NCBI GenBank assembly: GCA_015179025.1
Contig: WHUX01000060.1
Coordinates: 235,469 to 299,468, forward strand
Origin: Terfezia claveryi
Taxonomy: Eukaryota > Ascomycota > Pezizomycetes > Pezizales > Pezizaceae
DNA length: 64,000 nt
Direction: 5' to 3'
Part shown: positions 53,448 through 64,000 of the stretch, one piece after another
How the letters are laid out: each line of letters starts with the position of its first letter
Position numbering within the stretch: position 1 is the first letter of the stretch
The notes under the pieces: model-generated
What the model was told of the DNA's origin: nothing
Seen by the model: the letters and a program-made list of their open reading frames with translations, nothing else
Database searches by the model: none
Made by a program: the position numbers and the translations under genes

Positions 53448-53575
53448 AATACCGGCCGCTCAGCCCACCCAACAGACATCGGCTGCCCAGCAGACACTGA
53501 CCCAGCAGACACCGGCCGCCCAGCAAACATCGGCTGAACAGCAAATGCCGGTTACGACTCCAACTATCCAACAAC
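53448..53575 (+). repeat. Gln/Thr/Ala-rich tandem repeat in copia element 2
   Basis: Degenerate units encoding QQTPAAQQTS-like sequence between the protease and integrase. Confidence 0.6.
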
Positions 53576-54457
53576 CATTAGCTGCTTACAACAAATTAAT
53601 GGCACTACATGAGCGATATGGGCATATTTCCTTCAATACACTAAAAACCCTCCCGGAATATCAGCTACTAGGAAAAATGATCCAACCAGCAATTGCCTGC
53701 GACGCATACCAACTCAGCAAAGCAACAAAACCAGCAGCTAAAAAGGAACAAGGAATAAGGACATCCAAACCACTGGAACGATTACATGCAGACTTAATTG
53801 GGCCTATAGACCCAATAACCCTTTCCAGCCAATATAGATATCTCCTACTAGTAACTGATGATTACAGTAGATATATAGTAGCTAGATCTCTAAAGCAAAA
53901 AAGCGATGCAGCAGGAGCACTTATCGGAATTATCAATGCCCTGGAAAACAAAGCTGGCCACCAACATAAAGTCGTCCAAATACAAGCAGACTGGGGGGGC
54001 GAGTTCCATACCCTCAAGCTCAACACTGAACTACAACAGAGAGGAATTACTCTTAAAGAGACAGTACCAAGACACAGCGAGACAAATGCTGTTGCAGAAC
54101 GCACAAATAGGACCATCATGACCATGAGTAGAACGGCTCTGCTAGCAGCAAAAATGCCAAAAAACCTCTGGGACAAAGCTGCACAATGGGCAGTGTACAC
54201 AAAAAACAGAGTTCCCCACAAAGCTCTGAATGGAGGAATACCAATTGAAGTACTCTTTAAGAAAAACGCTCTACAAGAGCGAAGCAACCTGAGGCCATTC
54301 GGCCAAAAAGTTATTTGCTTCAACTACAAAAATAAGGCTTCAGACAAATTAGCCCCACGAGGGTATACTGCTCGAATTGCTAGATATACAACCACATTCG
54401 GCACCTATATCACGATTGATGAAAAAGGGAAATATACATTAGCTAAAAACCCTATAA

Positions 54458-54622
54458 TAGCTCAAGAAAGCGAACTCGAAAAAGCTCAAAAAAACGAGCT
54501 CGAAAAAGCTCAAGAAAGCGAGCTCGAAAAAGCTCAAGAAAGCGAGCTCGAAAAAGCTCAAAAAAGCGAGCTCGACAAAGCTCAAGAAAGTCAAGAAAGC
54601 GAGCTCGAAAATGCTCAAGATT
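54458..54622 (+). repeat. 24-bp tandem repeat in copia element 2 pol
   Basis: About seven units of GCTCAAGAAAGCGAGCTCGA plus AAAA encode AQESELEK in the linker between the integrase and reverse transcriptase. Confidence 0.85.
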
Positions 54623-56294
54623 CCACCCCGCAGCAAGGGAGGCACCGAAAGAGTGCTGCAGAATGGATAGAAGAACTTGGAGAACGAAGGTCCAAGAGAC
54701 AACGAAAAATTACAGAAAAAGCTATGATTAAAGCTGTCATTGAAGACTCTGACCATCCTACAGATGCGCAAACCAGGTCCTCTGCACAAGCACATGAATG
54801 GGCAAAAGCACGAACTAAAGAAAGAGAGCAATTGCAGAAATATGGCGTATTCACAAAAATCGCCAAAGAGGATATCCCAGAAGGGACCAAGATTGTAGAC
54901 ACCAAATGGGTCTATACAATAAAGCGAAAATTGGACGGAAGTATTGAGAAATACAAAGCCAGAAAAGTAGGGAGAGGATTTACTCAGGAGGACAGGATCA
55001 ACTATGATTCCGATAAAACCTACGCACAAATGATGAGATCCGAAACATTGAAAATCCTGCTTATACTGGCCATGTACAAAAAATGGAGAATTCGACAGTG
55101 GGACGTGGTAGCTGCCTACTTGCAGGCTCTTTTACATCACGATGTCTATATTTCGGATATAAATGAAAATGGAGAGACCGAATACTGGAAGCTTAACAAA
55201 GCTCTATATGGGCTAAAACAAGCAGGGCATGAGTGGTTTAAGACATTAGAGAAGATCCTGGCCCTTGCAGGACTCCATCAATGCATTGGAGATGAAGGAA
55301 CTTACACAAACCATGATAATTCCTTCATTCTGGGAACTCATGTCGATGATCTTATAGGAATTGCACCTAACGAGACAATACTCAAAGAATTCGAAGAGAA
55401 AATCGAGGAAAAAATTGAGCTTGAAAAACGTGGGAACCCAGAGAAACTCCTAGGAATTGAGCTTAAGTGGAACAACACAAGTACGGAAGTCGTAATAACC
55501 CAAAAAGCGCTTATAGAGACAATGGCCTCAAAATACCTCCTCCAAGGCGAACTGCAACATAAGAATTCCTTACCCATTAATCCAGAAGTATACGGCGACT
55601 CTAATGACCGCGACTCTAATGACCATTTCGAAGATGCTAAGAAATATCAAGCACTTACAGGAGGTCTACTTTATATTGCCAGAATGACAAGACCTGAGAT
55701 ATCTATCCATGTCAACTTTCTAGGACGGCGAGCATCTAAACCTTCCACAACAAATTATAGAGCTGCCTTAACTATTCTGCAATATCTCAAGAACACCAAG
55801 CATTTAGGACTAATTCTATGCAAACCTATGGATTTACACCTCATCATATATGCAGATGCATCCTACGTGGTGAACAAGCAAGATCCAAACAGGAGTACTC
55901 ATGACTCTCGGTGATCAACCAGTAGGATGGTACAGTCGCCGTCAGGATACTGTATCCTTGTCAATCACCGAAGCAGAATATATTGCTGCATGTGAAGGAG
56001 CCAAAGATGCAGCTTGGGCACAACAACTCTAGATGAACTTGGATTATCACTAAAACCACGTAAAAACAGATAGTGAAGGAACCTTCAACCTAGCTCATAC
56101 CTCTCGCTGTTTAAGACGAACTAGGCATATTGAACATCGATACCACTATCTACGCCAACAAGTACAAGCAGAAAAATTAGCTATAACAACTATCCCAGGC
56201 AAGGAAAATCCAGTGGATATTCTTACCAAGATTACACCCATGTTCCATTAAAAAATAGCAAGACCGGTGGATGAGATTGGCAGAGTAGAGGAGG

Positions 56295-56531
56295 TGTAGG
56301 AAATACTCTTCCAATGCATATGCAAACATGTGAGTACGTCAACAACATGTGACATAGAGGCATATGGATAAGAAGACATATGACAAGCATGTGTGATACG
56401 GAGGAGATATGTATATATAGACTGCTAGAACCCCTTAAGCAGAGATATAGATCAAGCAAGCAATACATCTCTCTTACAGATCAATCCCTAATATCTACGT
56501 TCATATATCCTAAGATCTCATAATCCTTACG
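56295..56531 (+). repeat. 3' LTR of copia element 2
   Basis: 237 bp, starting TGTAGGAAATAC and ending CCTTACG, followed by ACCCT. Confidence 0.92.
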
Positions 56532-56536
56532 ACCCT

Positions 56537-57008
56537 CACATCCGGCCAAAGTCAACTCAATACCCAATACCCACCCTTCCAGTACAGCATCCCCCCGATG
56601 ACCTCCCCCACCTCTCCACCGGCCACTATAGGCCAAATATCAGGCAATTGAGCCTATAATCACTAGGAGGCGTTTACCTACTATTGATATCTATATTAAA
56701 TTAGTAGTGAAGGAGGAGGCTTCGAAATGGTAAAATGGGAGAGTCCCAATGAGGGGGACTAATCTGCATAAAATATGCAATTCCGAGCGCTTCCATTAAT
56801 CCATCAGATTCACCTTGTTTACTTTATCCTCAACCCCCACCCTTCAATCGCTTTTATTACGGCACTCCAGAGCATCCTTAGCACCTATGCAGAGGTCCCC
56901 AATAGCTTAAGAAGCTTCTATACCCCCCCATTTTGGGCTTCAAAGGTTGCTTCATTCGCGGGATATGCTGGCCTCTTCCCAGGCATTGTAACCCCTTGCA
57001 GCAACCAT
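56537..57008 (+). repeat. fold-back left arm, inner part
   Basis: Reverse complement of 57583-58055 with about three differences: a C/T, an A/T, and one extra base in a C-run. Confidence 0.9.
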
Positions 57009-57582
57009 ATGCTCATGATCAACCTAGAGCCCAACTTAGCATCCAATTTAGCTACTCTAGATTACCTAACATCCAACCCGGAGTGCAACCCAGCTATTTT
57101 AGCTTACAGTGTCCAAACAGTATCCATACCAGTATTCCAACCCAGTGTCCAGCCCAGTGTCCAACCCAGTAGCTCTCCCATCTAACCCAATTTCCAAACT
57201 AGGGCCTAACCAAGTGCCCAGCATTTATTCCACTGTCTAACCCACCATTTAACCTAGCATCCAACCTAGCATCCAATCCAGCTCCTCCCTCGATGTCCAA
57301 GTTAGAATCTAACCCAGTATTGACCTACCTCCTCTCCTAGCATCTGCTAAAGCTACTAGTATCCAGCCTGGCTGTGCTTCCATTAACCTTCATTATCCAA
57401 CCCAGTATCTAACCTAGTATCTAACCTGGTGACCAACCCAGAGAAGACTAACTTAGAGACTAACCTAGCGACCAACCCAAAGCCCAACCTCGGTGTCACC
57501 CAGAGGTTGAAATCAATAAACCAAGTAGCCCTCCTAGTATGATAGGTATCCGACGCGGCTATTGGCCATGCTTGGTGAGATC
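57009..57582. repeat. fold-back spacer with degenerate AACCCAGT-type short repeats
   Basis: Many units of the form (A/G)(C/T)CCAACC(C/T)AG(T/C)(A/G)TC recur with a 10-12-bp period through most of the spacer. They encode PSVQPSVQPS in one frame. No transposase or other domain is seen. Confidence 0.65.
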
Positions 57583-58230
57583 ATGGTTGCTGCAAGGGGT
57601 TACAATGCCTGGGATGAGGCCAGCATATCCCGCGAATGAAGCAACCTTTGAAGCCCAAAATGGGGGGCGTATAGAAGCTTCTTAAGCTATTGGGGACCTC
57701 TGCATAGGTGCTAAGGATGCTCTGGAGTGCCGTAATAAAAGCGATTGAAGGGTGGGGGTTGAGGATAAAGTAAACAAGGTGAATCTGATGGATTAATGGA
57801 AGCGCTCGGAATTGCATATTTTATGCAGATTAGTCCCCCTCATTGGGACTCTCCCATTTTACCATTTCGAAGCCTCCTCCTTCACTACTAATTTAATATA
57901 GATATCAATAGTAGGTAAACGCCTCCTAGTGATTATAGGCTCAATTGCCTGATATTTGGCCTATAGTGGCCGGTGGAGAGGTAGGGGAGGTCATCGGGGG
58001 GATGCTGTACTGGAAGGGTGGGTATTGGGTATTGAGTTGACTTTGGCCGGATGTGAGGGTAACTATGTTGTAGAGCGTAGGTGTTTCTATAGATCTCAAT
58101 TTAGCCGGAATAGCCTCTAACTACTATGCTCTCAAGATATCACGAGATGTCGCTCGAGGAGGTGAAAACAGGGATGTTTTGCAGGGGTGCATCCTACCGT
58201 GCACGTGCATCCTTAGGTAGCCAATGGTAC
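57583..58230 (-). repeat. fold-back right arm, uninterrupted
   Basis: 648 bp. Contains AGGGT at 58056-58060, the intact copy of the site where copia element 2 is inserted in the left arm. Confidence 0.9.
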
Positions 58231-58395
58231 CGGTATAACCGTTACCATAGCACAAATCGTGCAGAATCTCCATACTTTTCTAGGTATCGCTTCCTGATCA
58301 CTGCATTGCAGGCAGCACCGACGCTAGTGAATTACTCGAGATATTAATGAAGATATTAATGCAGTATGTACCTAGTCGTAGAGGTGCCACAGCTC

Positions 58396-58474
58396 CCAAC
58401 CAGACTAAACTCGGTAAACCAGACTAAACTCCAAGGGTTTGTGCCAATTGCGAGGGCTTGTGCCAACCAGACTA
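58396..58474. repeat. cluster of three CCAACCAGACTA-type motifs
   Basis: CCAACCAGACTA (58396-58407), AAACCAGACTA (58417-58427) and GTGCCAACCAGACTA (58460-58474) in the same orientation. TAGTCTGGTTGCAC at 58866-58879 faces them. Confidence 0.5.
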
Positions 58475-58536
58475 CATTTAAACATGATTGTGAGCACTTA
58501 TTAATTATCTAGTTAGGGCACTTTGCAGGCTTTGCT

Positions 58537-58614
58537 GCGGGCTCTGCTGCGGGCTCTGCTGCGGGCTCTGCTGCGGGCTCTGCTGCGGGCTCTGCTACGG
58601 GCTCTGTTGCAGCC
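58537..58614 (+). repeat. 12-bp minisatellite GGGCTCTGCTGC
   Basis: About six units, with the last ones degenerate (ACGGGCTCTGTT). In the plus frame they encode repeats of Gly-Ser-Ala-Ala. Confidence 0.8.
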
Positions 58615-59132
58615 TACGCTTATAAGTTTTTCGATCTTTGAACGATGTCCTGCGAGAATTAGGCATGAGCAAATATGTTGGATCGTGCTACTGTGAGGTC
58701 TATTGCAAGAGCATTGGAAAGGCCTTGAGGTGGGATATTGCAGCTGATTTGTATTTTCGTCAGATTATATACTGTACAGTATCATCAGAAAAGGACCTGC
58801 ACAAGTACTTAGTAGCAGGCGGGCCTGAAATATATTTGGTGTTTGTAGTTCCTTTTACACACCAGTAGTCTGGTTGCACTACCCCTCGGAAGCTGACGGT
58901 AGTGCTACCAAGGCTTTGTAATAGCTTCGTCAGCAGGGCGCGGCGGCTCTTCTACAAAATTTAGTGTTAGGTTAGTTCTACGCTTGTCAATCACGAGCAT
59001 CTAGCTGCAAAAAAACAACTGTATCATCTCTCACGGAAGATAGTTTCTAGGAGAGCCATCAGGAACTGCGATTGCAAGTAACTAACCTATATCTCTTGCA
59101 CGGGCAACTATCCCCAAGTCGGCTGACGTCAA

Positions 59133-61711
<2,579 letters not shown>

Positions 61712-62442
61712 ACGACAGTACTATCGGGGTTTGAGGAGAGTTGGGCATCTCAGTTTAAGCAGATGTATTATAGACTTTGGCATCACAGCAAGCTACTCGA
61801 CTTTTTTTGTACTAGCGAGCAGGGGAGGAATATCTTATGCCAACTTGGGGGAAGGGCATTACTGATACATTGAGCAAGGCTTGTTTGGAATCATGGGAGA
61901 ATATAAAATTTCACAAGTTGTGCTTGAAAGATTGCACGGTACAGGGAGAAAAAGGATAAGACTATATTTTCGTTTCCCACTATTACATATGTCAAACAAT
62001 TAGAGAGTTGACATTCGATTTACTTGAATCTTTTGCGATGTGGTCACGTTGAGGGTAACTGCTCTAGTGGAGGACGATTAACTTACTCCAGCTAGACCGA
62101 TTTTCATAGGTTTATTTATAAATATGGATTGAATCTCGTGCCTGCTAACCTGCGGATCAACTTTGTTAGTCTTGGATTCATAAGAGCTCCTTGCATTTGA
62201 CCTCCCCTCAGTAGAGGCTCAAGGCACATAGAGCTCCTCCAAACTGTATAGCAAGCTCACAATCACCAAACCAGATCTATACCAGACATAAAAGATATCA
62301 AATTACAGGTAGTCGAAGTTTGGCTCACGGCTGTGGTAAGCGTGGAACTGCATCCGGTAATATTAAATTTCCCCCAGCCGAAAAACCTACTCTACCCGTA
62401 GATCGCTCGCGTACCGATATAGTAATCTCGTGCCCTCCGTAG

Positions 62443-62523
62443 TAGTCTGGTTCGCCGTGGGTACGCAGACTCGTCCCAAATGGGAAGGTGAAAAGACCTT
62501 TGTTGTGTACCAACCAGACTCTA
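62443..62523. mobile_element. candidate 81-bp miniature inverted-repeat element
   Basis: Begins TAGTCTGGTT and ends AACCAGACTCTA, so opposed ends of the dispersed motif are 81 bp apart. TA lies at both borders. Short and unproven. Confidence 0.45.
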
Positions 62524-62898
62524 TTTGTTGTGGTTCTCCTGGAAATACTTTTCGTCCGCATGTGCCACGAGGCCCTGTGCACCATTCCTTCTCCACACTA
62601 AACCCGAGTAGGCTTTGGTGGCGTAGGACTAGATTGGAAACTGCTCGCGTGCCCGGAGAAAATCGTTATAATTCAAGACCTGTGGTAGCTGGCTCGCACT
62701 AGCCCCTCGGAGGAGGCAGGTGTGGCACTCCTGGACATTTGCTCCTACATACAAAATATACTTCGAGATTCGAGATCATCCATACCTAGGTAGAGGTGAT
62801 CAGGTGAAATGTGAGAATTATCCAATCAAAAGTCGCTACTCTTTCACGCCCTTGTTCAAACTAGCCTGGTTGGGTGGATTCAGATGAACCAAGAGCTC

Positions 62899-62911
62899 TA
62901 GTCTGGTTGGC
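62899..62911. repeat. dispersed TIR-like motif
   Basis: TAGTCTGGTTGGC, embedded between two GAGCTC sites. Confidence 0.45.
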
Positions 62912-63550
62912 TAAGAGCTCCATAGGTATCTTAGGCTACTGGCACCAGGAGTCTTATGGAGAGGCATAATTATAAGACCTCAATTTCTACGGTAGACCGG
63001 CGATGCAGGTGACTGCATGGACCCTGGGCGGTATATTGATCATCGACAGCGGCATCTGTAAACAGGTAAGGTGACTGGTACGTATATTAGCCAATAAAGA
63101 GGCGATCCTGAAGCACGGTAATCCAAGGACTGGAGTGAATGCGAAAATGTATAACCGGGAAGACGGGGAAGCTCATACTGGTCACGGATAGAGTGGTAGG
63201 CTTCCGTCTCGCAATCATTGGAGCTCCGCTTACACCTCTCAGTGGTATCGGTAGTTGGCCCACCTAAGCAAAGCTTTATCTGCCTCCCGAGAGTTCCAAC
63301 AATCTCTCTCACATTCGTTGTTGTAGCATACTCTCCTACTCTGGAGTTGCAGCAATCGTCAAGCAATACTTATTATACGTCTGAGGGGTTTCACGTGCGG
63401 CTCTCGTTGTTCTGATTTCCTGTATTGGTACCAACAGGGATACCGGTATTCCAAACTACCACATTGGGCGACAACCGTGCAGCCGGAAGTTCTGCCTCGA
63501 CCTGCAATCCTTTAAGCCTTTATCATCAAGGTTTTGCTAGCACAGCCACG

Positions 63551-64000
63551 ATGAAGTTTGGACGCAGGTATGCATTTTCTTCTCGACGGCATCCAGGGGA
63601 GCAATCACAGCCGTTGCTCCAGCTAACAAGAAGTATCGCAAGCATAGTCTTCCACGCAATCAGGTGCCGGAATGGGCAGGTTCATATATAAACTATAAGG
63701 CATTGAAACGCCTCATAAAGAGTGAAGTCGAAGCAGTACGAAGTGGTAGTCGAGAGCCAGATATAGCCCGTGAGTGGTTATTCCCTTCGTCTCAGTGGCG
63801 GCAGAGTACACTGGATTAGGCGCTGACCGCATAATAATGTGCCAGCTTTCTTCTTCTCTCTCGATCGGAATTTGGAACTAGTCGACTCATTCTACAACAA
63901 ACGCCTCGCAGAACGCACCCGACGACTCAACCTTCTCAAATCTCGTTACGGCCTCAATCCGAATGAACGCCAAGGGTTCCGGAGGGACTTGATCGTGATG
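63551..64000 (+). CDS. SPX-domain protein, 5' part; probably GDE1-type glycerophosphodiesterase
   Basis: Exons 63551-63567, 63648-63769 and 63846 onward, cut by the window edge. Joined, they begin MKFGRSLPRNQVPEWAGSYI, then NYKALKRLIKSEVEAV, then PFFFSLDRNLELVDSFYNKR and AERTRRLNLL. This is the start of an SPX domain, which senses inositol pyrophosphates in phosphate homeostasis. The FFFSLDRNxExVDxFYNKxxAE block is closest, from memory, to fungal GDE1 (SPX-ankyrin-GDPD), which hydrolyses glycerophosphocholine. Pho81-type proteins share the same N-terminus, and the rest of the gene lies outside the window. Introns are 80 and 76 nt with GTATGC/GTGAGT donors; the GCTAAC branch site is clear in the first. 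Confidence 0.82.

Larger units (their letters stand above)
52900..56260 (+). pseudogene. copia element 2 pol, broken
   Basis: The zinc knuckle and a protease-like YDTAASHH (about 53085-53110) precede the integrase. The integrase HHCC region has H at HERYGH but CDAY (53698-53709), with Tyr where the second Cys is expected, one G-to-A change away. The catalytic Asp, Asp, Glu are in HADLIGP, QADWGGEF and AVAERTNRT. RT has FILGTHVDDLIG. The main open frame (53161-55914) stops after ASYVVNKQDP. RNase H continues in a shifted frame (LSITEAEYIAACEGA), shifts again near 56030 and ends with IPGKENPVDILTK. A 24-bp in-frame tandem repeat lies at 54458-54622. Confidence 0.88.
51848..56531 (+). mobile_element. 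Ty1/copia LTR retrotransposon 2, degenerate
   Basis: LTRs 51848-52087 and 56295-56531, flanked by ACCCT at 51843-51847 and 56532-56536. The 5' LTR is followed by an anticodon-type primer site, and a purine tract (AGAGTAGAGGAGG) precedes the 3' LTR. Domain order is Gag, zinc knuckle, protease, integrase, RT, RNase H. Several one-base shifts inactivate it. The unoccupied site survives in the right arm of the fold-back element at 58056-58060 (AGGGT, the complement of ACCCT). Confidence 0.95.
51673..58230. mobile_element. fold-back (long inverted repeat) element interrupted by copia element 2
   Basis: The left arm is 51673-51847 plus 56537-57008 and the right arm is 57583-58230, in opposite orientation, each about 648 bp. 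The outer 175 bp are identical between arms, and the inner 470 bp differ at about three places. The spacer 57009-57582 has no transposase. Outer ends read TACCATTGGCTACC, and TA sits at both borders, which would suit a TA target duplication but may be part of the repeat. The left arm carries a 4.7-kb copia insertion. Without it the element would be about 1.9 kb. Confidence 0.85.
58231..59132. other. intergenic upstream of Prp43, repeat-rich
   Basis: The stretch has several CAGACTA motifs (58396-58474, 58866-58879) and a 12-bp minisatellite (about 58537-58614). The right end is the probable promoter of the helicase gene. No gene is recognised. Confidence 0.45.
61712..63550. other. intergenic, no gene recognised
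   Basis: Short frames only. A possible 81-bp miniature element is at 62443-62523 and a TIR-like motif at 62899-62911. The last few hundred bases are probably the promoter and leader of the SPX gene. Confidence 0.45.

Noticed and set aside
54458..54622. CRISPR-like array
   Set aside because: The repeats are contiguous 24-bp units without spacers, inside a retrotransposon coding region of a eukaryote.
54439..55029. Minus-strand 196-aa frame rich in LSFFELAF repeats
   Set aside because: It is the antisense shadow of the AQESELEK tandem repeat in copia element 2.
56775..57185. 136-aa frame beginning MQFRALPLIHQIHL, also present in the right arm
   Set aside because: It spans the fold-back arm and the spacer repeats, which supply the QPSVQPSVQPS tail; no family, so not called a gene.
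58638..58868. 76-aa frame upstream of Prp43
   Set aside because: It has no ATG start (TTG only), no recognised domain, and lies among repeats.

Overview
This window comes from the nuclear genome of a filamentous ascomycete (Pezizomycotina; a leotiomycete is possible but not proven). The genes carry many short introns (about 41-86 nt) with GT..AG ends and CTAAC/CTGAC-like branch points. Gene content is typical of these fungi: seipin, Prp43, an SPX-domain protein, an NRPS/ABC/ornithine-oxygenase siderophore locus and Ty1/copia elements. Most coding regions had to be assembled from several exons by following reading phase across splice sites.

Layout: 437-1900 seipin (-). 3353-4077 a decayed gene of a nuclease-like fungal family. 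4089-8590 Ty1/copia element 1, with 253-bp LTRs and a GATTG target duplication. 8928-9177 a probable small secreted protein (+). 10611-11377 a Tic20-like membrane protein (-, three exons). 12133-13515 weak gene traces, including a three-exon candidate at 12903-13253. 14316-15631 a CSN8/PSMD8/SAC3-type helical-repeat protein (+). 15632-17600 low-complexity DNA. 17601-19475 a Q/S/P-rich coiled-coil protein (-). 21224-21993 a NADAR-domain gene broken at a poly-C run (+).

The core of the window is an iron-siderophore locus. It comprises a giant ferrichrome-type NRPS (22325-40438, -, 18 exons, about 5,726 aa, A-T-C-A-T-C-A-T-C-A-T-C-T-C-T-C), a divergent ABCB-type full transporter (42044-46415, +, 9 exons) and an L-ornithine N5-monooxygenase (47773-49549, +, 3 exons). 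The monooxygenase would supply N5-hydroxyornithine, the NRPS would assemble the hydroxamate peptide, and the ABC protein could move the siderophore or an intermediate. Matches to the SreA/SRE1 GATA-factor consensus ATCWGATAA lie in both intergenic control regions. The NRPS carries a one-base frameshift in its first condensation domain, either a null allele or an assembly error.

From 49.5 to 58.5 kb the DNA is repeat-rich. It holds a Tc1/mariner transposase relic and a 650-bp-armed fold-back palindrome whose left arm is split by Ty1/copia element 2 (51848-56531). The intact right arm preserves the empty insertion site. A short motif, TAGTCTGGTTGGCAC or its reverse complement, recurs in intergenic DNA across the window and looks like terminal repeats of small Tc1/mariner-type elements. 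The right end carries the splicing/ribosome-biogenesis helicase Prp43 (59133-61711, +) and the start of an SPX-domain gene, probably a GDE1-type glycerophosphodiesterase (63551 to window end, +).
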